From Haliotis asinina (taxonomy: Eukaryota; Mollusca; Gastropoda; Lepetellida; Haliotidae): a stretch of 64,000 nt of DNA. The stretch is from positions 24,468,501-24,532,500 of the forward strand of contig NC_090295.1 of assembly GCF_037392515.1 (NCBI RefSeq), read 5' to 3'. Position numbers and translations under genes: made by a program. Positions 56,161-64,000 of this stretch are shown here, one piece after another. The notes below the pieces were generated by a model that saw only the letters and a program-made list of their open reading frames with translations, did not search any database and had not been told where the DNA came from. Position 1 is the first letter of the stretch. Every line of letters begins with the position of its first letter.

Positions 56161-57226
56161 CATATGACTTGTAAAGTTCCGGTGGATCTGACAACTGATG
56201 TGATAATGAGGTTCATGCGAAAACACTGGACTCTTACTGTAGCATATCAACTAATACTTTTAACCATTGTTTCACTCTGTCTATCGGAAATTGTCATTTC
56301 ATTGAGTGCAATCTTAAACACAATATCACCTGTGAAATCATCGACTATTACCAGAAGAATGGTCTCTCGGGCTTTTATTCTTCTGATCTTTATAGCATGT
56401 TCATGTATGTAATTAATACATCCCCCAAGTGTATTGATCACATCCATGGAAGTTAGTGATAACTAAAACACAGTCACCTGTGCTATCCAAGAGAACGTCC
56501 CTGTTCTGGGGTTAGAACATTGGCCTATCAACAGCAGATGCCTCATACCAGCGCCATATGGCTTGTGGTGTTGATGCAAAGCACCTCGGAGGCTTCAACA
56601 TTCTTCTACGCTAAGTGGACACTTGGTCAGCCTGTTCTTATGCAACAGCGCATTGATGTTCCTGAGGAAGACGCCGGTGGTTAACCATGCATCACCTCTT
56701 GGAACCTTGGCAATTGTGTTAGCTACTTTTTTGTTATTTGGGTTTGGTCATGAAACATTCTTCCTAACTTTTCCACATTTCATTTCGAAATATTTCACAA
56801 AGTTTTGATAGATTACCAAGGCTGTAATCATGACACGTCAAACACATGTTTGGGTTCAAATCCTCAATTTGTCATAATGGAAAGCCACAAAAACATATGG
56901 GATATAGAACAAAGTATGAACTTTACATTAAACATGACAACTTATTTCCGTGAAGCAAGGAAGAGAGCTAAGCAATAAAACTAAATTTCTAAGAAGAATC
57001 AGTTGTGAGAATGAAAATGAATGCCTCACAGAAGACTGCAACACACCTCACATAGTTGTGGTCATGTTGTGCAAATAGATTTCGTTGCTGCTAAGTGGTA
57101 CTTGGTACTCGTGTTGTGTTACATAAACCAACAGGCGCCATGAAAGACATATATTGTATGTTTGTTTGCTGTTGATTGTGCTTATGAAAACAACGGAAAA
57201 ACCTGGACTCATGTGAGTAAGTTTTT

Positions 57227-57586
57227 GTGCCACTTGTAGCAGTCTTCCGTCAATATTACAGCGAGAATATACAAAATGGGCTTACACACTATACCCATGT
57301 GGAGATTGTGGGTTACCAAACTGTCCTCCATGGATTAGAACAGACAGTGTTTAACAAGGAAGTGTCTGTAGAAGTGTCAGCAACGTCAACACATTGTTCT
57401 ACAAGATTTTTCATTGGCACACACTTTCGTCTAAACTTTGCCACCAAGTTTTCCTGGATATGCTCAAGTCAGATAGTCCACAATACTGACAAGTGGGCAA
57501 ATCTGGATATGATCAGTGTTGTATACTTGAATGAAAACCGTGTTTTATTGATAGTCAATATTGCTATGTTTGGATGTAGGTACTAA
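57227..57586 (+). other. 119-residue open frame, unknown
   Basis: Open from a CTG/ATG-like start region to TAA, with a hydrophobic C-terminus (VYLNENRVLLIVNIAMFGCR). There is no recognised domain, and the corresponding part of copy 2 is not open or not present, so it is listed only as an unexplained frame. Confidence 0.2.
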
Positions 57587-58389
57587 CACCGTTAAGAAGC
57601 GCCGTTTACATTACATGCTTGATAATGATTTTAGTACCTCAACGGATATGCCGTACTCATGCAATAAAGAAGCTGACTATCCATAGAACTTGGATTTCCT
57701 TCGTCCATGCTTAACCTGAACACATCTTGTACACACTAAGAATGGCAACAATGATCAATAATAATCAGATAATTGCATACGAGAACTATTCAGTGAACAA
57801 TCATTGTCACACAAATGTTGATCAGCACAAACAATATCACAAACAGTTTCAGGAAACATTCCAAACACATTGAACACAGTGACATCACTGCTTCCTTAGC
57901 AGTGGCCTATGCTTGAACAATGTTTCGGTGTCAGAAGGCAACAGTCAGCACTATCAAATTGTCAATTTTTCTGAAGGCGTCAGTTCTGTGTTAGCTCTTT
58001 ATATAACTGTCTAAGCCGTACGGTTTAATGGTGATTTTCCCCCATGTCCAGTGCCATTCAAGTGACATACGATTTTCATAGAAAACCACGTTGACACCAA
58101 CTGTAGGGCATTGTTGTGACCTATCTTCCCGCTTCACGTCACACGTTTTTTTTTCTACAAAGATTTCAGAGAGTGTCATACAACTCTTGTCAAATGAAGT
58201 TCCATGCATCTTACGGATTTTAAAGCCACGGTAAAGTATTCATTTATTGTTTTCATATTGTGAGCTGGGCGACATTTCAAAATGACAATCCGTGAAAAAA
58301 AGAACGCTAAATGAAAGCATTTATTATATTTTTTACCATATGTTCCATTGTTTGTTCAAGGGAAAAAGTGACATGTCTTTAAATGGGTT

Positions 58390-59010
58390 GGGCAGGAAAC
58401 GTTCGCCGGTAAGTATCACTATCTGATAGCGATAAACACATGGCCATAATACAGTCGGAATCATACAATGAATGTCTTTGAAATATGTCTTGGGAATCTG
58501 GAAAGTTTCTTTTAAATCTAATCGTCAAACACGCAGTTAAATCCTTCGAGAAATGTTTAGACAATCAAAAGATTAAACTCGGATACAATCAGATTCGCAC
58601 AATGAATAAGTCTTAGGAACATAGAAAATGTCTTTTGAAATTCATCATGAAAACATTCATCATGAAATCATTTGAGAAATGTTAAGACAATCAGATAATA
58701 GACTACACGCACACACACGCAGCTAGTCAGCTAGGAATTTCACGCACGTCGTACAATGAATCGAGAAATTAGTCCCAGTTGTAGTATTTGCAGGCCGTTG
58801 TCGTATGGCCCGGATATAGTTGAATGTGATGGAAAGCTGAACGGCAGGAAACGTTCACCTGTAAGTGATGATATCACTATCTGTTACTGATAAAGACATG
58901 GCCATGATACAATTGGAATCGTACAGTGAATATGTCTTTGGAATAACGAAAGTGTTTCAACCGTTTTAACTCACCACCAAATACGGAGCCAGATCATTCG
59001 AGAAATGTTA
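58390..59010. repeat. Local repeat of an aacgttc/caatgaat block
   Basis: ggcaggaaacgttcgccggt (58393) recurs as ggcaggaaacgttcacctgt (58850), each followed by tatcactatctg and acatggcca text. A shorter related piece is at 58600-58700 and another at 49085-49195. The period between the two full units is about 457 bases. Confidence 0.75.
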
Positions 59011-59094
59011 TGAAAATCAGTGGTGCCAGATAATCCACAATACCAAAAGGTGCGCTATATTTTCGCTGGATTAAGTCCAACTTAGTTAAACTCA

Positions 59095-59352
59095 TGCCAC
59101 TTATAAACATACTATGATTCATTTACAATCTTCAAAACATAGAAAAACATGTATCTGGTGTAAAAGTAGACATTCTCATGGACTATCGTGTAGTTCGCCC
59201 ATGCACAGATTTTTCAGTATCGCTCTAAATTAGCCGAATTATGTCGAAATGAGTTAAAATTTGTGTCGTGATACTCATAAATGTACTTTCATTCATTTAC
59301 AACTTACATAAGATGGAAAAACATGTATTTTGAGTAAAAGTAACATTCTGAG
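59095..59352. repeat. Two-unit tandem repeat, period about 177
   Basis: gattcatttacaatcttcaa, then aaaaacatgtatctggtgta (59115-59165) recurs as cattcatttacaacttacat, then aaaaacatgtattttgagta (59290-59340). Confidence 0.75.
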
Positions 59353-60435
59353 TTTTCTAAAGGATTTTCTTTTTTCTCCTTTTTCATCACCCTTAACATC
59401 TGAATATTTAATTTTCTGAAATTCCTCGTCAGAGAGTGGCCACAAGGCGCAAAGTTTCTTGGCGTTTGTGAGTCCAAAATTAAATCATGACGTGTTATTT
59501 TTTTCCTGTGAAATTTGGTCACACGAACTCTTGATCTTTTCGCTAATTGGTCACTGTGTTACACTGGTTACTGTGTTATTTGGTCTTGTAAGCTTGGAAA
59601 TCAAATACCTTTGATAGAATATATACCGAACATACACGACGTTTTACACGATATTACATTATATACATATCACATGCATATCATTCGTTTAACAGTAACA
59701 GGCGCTGAGACGAAGTACAACATCTGTGTACGGTGAAACGTGCAACCCTTCCGTTGTGGATCAGGAGTTGAGTTGAGTTGAGTTGAGTTGGGCTTTCCGT
59801 CACGTCGACATTATTCCAGCCATATAGTGACGAGATCAAGTTTGCATTTATTACCGTTCTTAAGGAAGGCATTCTGGACGGCACACTCAGAGTCGGAGAA
59901 GATCTGATGGGGTTTAAAATCCTTCTTTAGTTACAGACTGTTACTATGATAAAGTCCGGATCAATGACACACATTATACAGTTCATGCGTCCTAAAACCT
60001 GTTTGACAGAACAAAGAGCATCCAGTTCTGAACGCTACCCATTTGATTTGTTTAATGTAATGGTACTATATGTATACAGCCATGTTTCCAAAAAAGACAA
60101 AATTCGCTTATCATTAGACATTTTTATTAATCTCCACAATTGGCGCCATTGTAATTTAGCTGTAGTACTTTTTCAGATTATTTCTAACAACCTCATATCT
60201 TGCTGTATTACCCCAAGGGTAAAGCAGATCATAACATATGTTTTTTTAACATAAGCACAGCATGTACATTTTAAACTTCAGTCACTTAAGGAATGTGACA
60301 GAATCCTGACACAGGTTTCTACTCCGAGGACCCTGGTTTGATTTACGATTGGAAACTTAAAACTAAAGTTTCATATTGACGAAAAACTGTGTCAAATATG
60401 CAGCTGATGATCTCGTTCACTAAATGCACGTGCCA
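59353..60435. other. No gene recognised; a (GAGTT)n run and a SINE tail scrap
   Basis: A five-unit gagtt repeat lies at 59765-59790, directly followed by a minus-strand SINE tail remnant (attattccagccatatagtg). Frames at 59515-59736 and 59946-60254 have no domain. Confidence 0.45.
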
Positions 60436-61555
60436 GTTTATCATCATACGGACTGCTCATGCTGTTGATTTATGGGCCAATTAATTTAATACCAATTCTG
60501 CAAAAAGACAAACCGACTTTAACAGCTTTCCGGAATCTTTGTTATGAAGAAATAGCCTGTGGATACATCTGCGTTACATCATCCCCGAGTACATGGATAA
60601 TATATGCCTTCATTTACCTGTAAAGAACCTCCTTGTCATAGCAATCGTTTTTAGTTGAACGGGGAGAAATTACTTGGCGAGTAATTACGAGGAAAACAAA
60701 CCATATGACATCATGACAGGAGACAGAATGACAGTGAACTCAACGGACACCTTGGATTCTGTATCTTCTGGTCCAGTTATTGACACAATTTCTGACTTGA
60801 TTGGTTGCATTTAACATGGAAGGTGGTCTAATTCATTGTGCAACGCCATGTAATTGCTTCCACCTTCCCAGTGATGGCAACAGGAGAAATTCCAAAGGAA
60901 TTTTCAGCAAGGCAAATATTAATATCATTACATGGCAACTGGTACTGGGTTTCCCAATGAAGGCTTAAGGTAAACGCTTTTTCAGCAGTTCAGAGCTATA
61001 AAGACATTTTTTGACTGATCTATGGGCCCAATGTATTCTGCTAATAGGAGCATGGTAGACAAATATCCAATTCAAAAGATCAGATAGGAGGGGCTCCCTA
61101 GGGTGGATTCGCAATCAGAATCTATAATATGTCTGAAGCGATGGGAGTCTGGATGTGTTGGTGCATTGATTTCTATATTACATCCTCACTGAGGAATGCG
61201 GAGGTAAACTCAATTATCAGCTGGTACTGATCAGTCCGACTTAAGATCTGCAGTAATTGGTGTTAATGTGTTGTTGCTTCATTAAACATTTAGTTCAATA
61301 TCTTCCCTCCGAATTTGCATTCTAACAAGCAACATGTATGCGGAGCTTCCATTGGGGTTGACCCCAGTCAGTTCAGGGTGATCAGCGGAACACGGTAGTT
61401 GGACTGAGAGTTGTTTTGTGGATAGATTTCGGTATTACCTTGTATTGTCAAGCTGTGTCGTACAGCAGCATCCCATATCCTGATAGAAGGGGAACTCGGA
61501 TACAATCATTCTGATCTATGGTTTTAATTATCAATGGTTCGTTCACCAGAAAGCT

Positions 61556-61713
61556 GGTGAGTGAATGAGTGAGTATGGTTTACCCACTCTAAGCTCTATT
61601 TCAGCAATATCAAGGCGGGAGACAATAGAAATAGACTTCAATATGGGGAATCGAACCCGTGTCATTTGTGTGAGGAGCGAACTCCTTAACCACTTGGCTA
61701 TCCCATCGCCCCC
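61556..61713 (-). repeat. SINE-A, minus strand (copy 4)
   Basis: Minus-strand head gatagccaagtggttaagga, B box gggttcgattcccc and a tail complement gtgagtgaatgagtgagtat. Better preserved than its copy-3 counterpart. Confidence 0.9.
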
Positions 61714-61739
61714 TTTCACCATAGAAGGATGGAGATGAA

Positions 61740-61842
61740 TCTTATATAACCTGGTGTTCGAACCTGTGATCATATATATCCATGGATAACCTTTGTATTG
61801 CGAATTGCGACACCTTAGGCAACTGGGCCACCTGCTGGTAGT
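61740..61842 (-). repeat. tRNA-like SINE head, copy 4
   Basis: Minus strand: ggtggcccagttgcctaagg (A-box-like) and a good B box aggttcgaacacc about 60 bases on. This is the best preserved of the three copies and may be a distinct SINE type. Confidence 0.65.
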
Positions 61843-62094
61843 ATTAAGCCTTAATTGCACTGATTATGTAAGGATCGTGTAAGTTCCTGCTCGTTTGTCG
61901 CGGCAATTTGTTATCCAATTCATGATTTACTGCCTCAACTCTCTGATATCACCGCTGACAGTCTATATATACTAGAACGTAACCCTTATCAGAGCTATAA
62001 GAGGACCATTGAATTCTTTTGAAACAGGGGCACTTGTAATTCCTGCAGCAACACTTGTGTTGTCTTGGGTTTGTGTTTGGTCTTTGACTGAAAT

Positions 62095-62250
62095 CGTGAG
62101 CAATTAAAATATTCACCTGTCAAGTCAGCGAGCTTCGTATGGCACCTGTATCTTTAACCACGTCAGCTAACCTGACTACCGGATCCCCTTAATCACCTAT
62201 TACGACAAGTATGGGTTCCTGAAAGCCAAGTTCCATTCCCAATCTTCATC
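62095..62250 (-). repeat. SINE-B, minus strand (copy 4)
   Basis: gtcaagtcagcgagcttcgt, then cagctaacctgactaccgga and cacctattacgacaagtatg to ccattcccaatcttcatc. Confidence 0.7.
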
Positions 62251-62663
62251 AGAGTAAATCTAATATGCAACCATGAATATGGACTTGGACTGGCACTTTT
62301 TAAGTACAAAAAATGAAAACATATGTCTTGACTACTAACATAAAACAATAAATGTGACTGTTATGTTAACAACCTGTATCACTCTTTGTGTCTGTTGCAT
62401 GTTATTTTACAGTCTGCATAGTTATCCGGCCCTTGTTCTTGAATTATCTACTTTTAATGCATTTGCAATATAAATATCAGATACGTTTTATCTGCTATCA
62501 ATTATCAGTATACATCAATGTATAATTGATTTTGTTCACGTCCAAGTTAAAAGTGGCGCCATTGTTCATATTGGAAGACTGAATTTTATCAAATCGTATC
62601 AGATGAAACAATAACTTCAGTGCAAGGAAGGGAAAACATTGATTCATCCTAAATGTAACATAA

Positions 62664-62882
62664 TTACGTTAACGTGATTCGGTAACAGTCAGACCAGTTA
62701 TACTCATAACAAATAAAGACAATATATAGTCCATTTGATTCATATACTGATGAAAATAAAACTATCGCGCCATCGTCGATAAATGTAATTAACTTTTGAC
62801 CAACTTGGGTCACGCCAGTCTCACAAGGAGCAGCGTTTGCCAGGCCCCACAGATGGTGTCTCAACAAACTGTATGGGATCAC
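62664..62882 (-). pseudogene. Reading frame kept in three repeat copies (copy 4)
   Basis: 72 residues. The core APCETGVTQVGQKLITFIDD and GAIVLFSSVYESNGLYIVFI matches the frames at 54816 and 37373. The N-terminal side has changed (HHLWGLAN instead of HHVGNLTN). The upstream open segment at 62943-63161 carries DNVPIAPEVNSDANHLVIID. Confidence 0.35.
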
Positions 62883-64000
62883 AGTACATTGGTTTACAAT
62901 ATGTCATGCGTGGTTCTGTGAATGTACTGTAAATGTTTTTTTCTATTCCTGCATTAACGTAATAAGGTATATTTCCGGTGTTTTAGATACGTATCTGTAT
63001 GGTATAAATTTAGTATTGCTGTCGTCTATAATGACTAAATGATTCGCATCGGAATTGACTTCCGGGGCAATGGGAACGTTGTCTACCTTTCCTGTTCCAG
63101 CAGATAATTCAAGAAAACGGGCAGAATAATTATGAAGACTAAAATAACATGCAACGGACACAAGGAATGATACAGGTTCTTAAGATAACAGTCACATCAC
63201 TGTTTTCCCTTTATAGAAAGGTAATCTCAGGTGACATTCTGGAGCAGAGGAACTTATATATGACACGGTGTGTATATGTGCATACATAAATGAATTTGCG
63301 TGTGGCCTGAACAACAGAAACCATTCGAACCATTTCAAGATTCTCAAAAGTATTCAAGCTTCATGTGACAAAACTCAATATCTGATTTTCACTGCAATTC
63401 ACAAGCCTACTCTTTTGAGCGATGCAAAACATTCAAAACAAAGAGGTGCAAGAAGCAGGGTTTACACCTGATTAAATTTTAGACAAACATGAATGTGATG
63501 TTTCTTTGTGTTCCCAGCAGAGCATAAGTAATATGAGTTTTTCTACATATGGTCTCACTGAGTGTTCCATTCCTTGGAACTGACATATTCAGGGCATCGG
63601 ATAATCCTCAACACCCACAATCTGTAATCACTTTACTTATTGAAAATCAGTTTACCTAAAAATTATTATTGTTCATTTTATGAAAGAAATGTTTATAGCA
63701 AGACTTTGGTGCATTGGATAATATCCAACACCCACGATCTGGAATCACGTTATCTTTTCATAGGATATATTTGCATTTATCTGAAAATATTATTATTCAA
63801 TTTATGTAAGACACCTGTTCATATGACTTTTAAAGTTCCGGTGGATCTGACAACTGATATGATAATGAGGTTCCTGCCAAAACACTGGACTCTTACTGTA
63901 GCATATCAACTAATACTTTTAACCATTGTATCACTCTGTCTATCGGATATTGTCATTTCATTGAGTGCAATCTTAAACACAATATCACCTGTGAAATCAT

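Larger units (their letters stand above)
49830..58050 (-). repeat. Low-copy ~8-kb repeat, copy 3 (minus), most complete
   Basis: The longest copy in the window. Read in minus direction it starts at 58050 (partner 43070) and ends at 49830 (partner 41900). It includes the 55577 SINE-B, which is absent from copy 4, and an internal duplication at 53170-53520. Its sequence at 54830-54930 is nearly identical to 62680-62780 of copy 4, so these two minus copies are the youngest pair. Confidence 0.88.
60440..64000 (-). repeat. Low-copy ~8-kb repeat, copy 4 (minus), cut by the window end
   Basis: Direct match to copy 3, shifted by about 7.7-8.8 kb (for example 60640-61290 with 51790-52440, 62540-63460 with 54700-55500, and 63500-64000 with 55550-56336). 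The insert at 63085-63195 replaces the part of copy 3 with the ccaccccgctgtctgag sequence. The copy continues beyond 64000. Confidence 0.88.

Overview
The window is eukaryotic nuclear DNA, AT-rich and intron/repeat-type: there are no operons or long ORFs, but there are tRNA-derived SINEs, non-LTR and DNA-transposon remains, microsatellites and split coding exons with GT/AG junctions. The abundant SINE tails (a motif reading gcggcgtaaaact followed by ctcactcactcac) are, from memory, typical of gastropod and especially abalone (Haliotis) sequence. The species call is an inference.

Layout. 0-9 kb: scattered SINEs, an ABABAB 21-bp tandem repeat (2.85 kb), a nearly complete Tc1-like DD34E transposon (4.68-6.22 kb), a long CA microsatellite and a 185-bp inverted repeat (6.86/7.64 kb). 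9-12.3 kb: a strongly decayed Polinton/Maverick-type relic with recognisable family-B DNA polymerase and integrase segments on the + strand. 13-16.5 kb: SINEs, the 3' end of a CR1/L2-like LINE (minus strand) and a second, SINE-broken Tc1 relic. 17-27.5 kb: the only host gene I can support, a profilin-like gene. A CRE/TATA promoter and a non-coding first exon lie near 17.2 kb (their link to the gene is inferred). The coding exons are 22678-22854 and 26558-26788, joining in phase 0 to a 135-residue protein, and a poly(A) signal lies at 27469. 28-35 kb: a 5'-truncated LINE with target-site duplications, whose 3' end matches the SINE tails, plus young SINEs nested in older ones and pogo- and hAT-like fragments.

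37-64 kb is dominated by a low-copy repeat unit of about 8 kb present four times: two copies on the + strand (about 36.96-41.9 and 43.07-48.78 kb) followed by two on the - strand (about 58.05 down to 49.83, and 64.0 down to 60.44 kb, the last running off the window). The symmetry centre is near 49.5 kb. Copies differ by a mariner insertion, SINE insertions and internal duplications, and some carry short reading frames kept between copies. I cannot name the unit's product.

Two SINE types recur. 'SINE-A' has a tRNA-like head with A and B boxes and is about 160 bp. 'SINE-B' is about 270 bp and begins acccgtgaagg. Both end in the same LINE-like tail and a (CTCA)n run instead of poly(A). Four SINE-B copies have perfect 13-bp target-site duplications, three of them in or at the edge of a SINE-A. 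Names SINE-A and SINE-B are working labels of this annotation. All homology calls are by eye.
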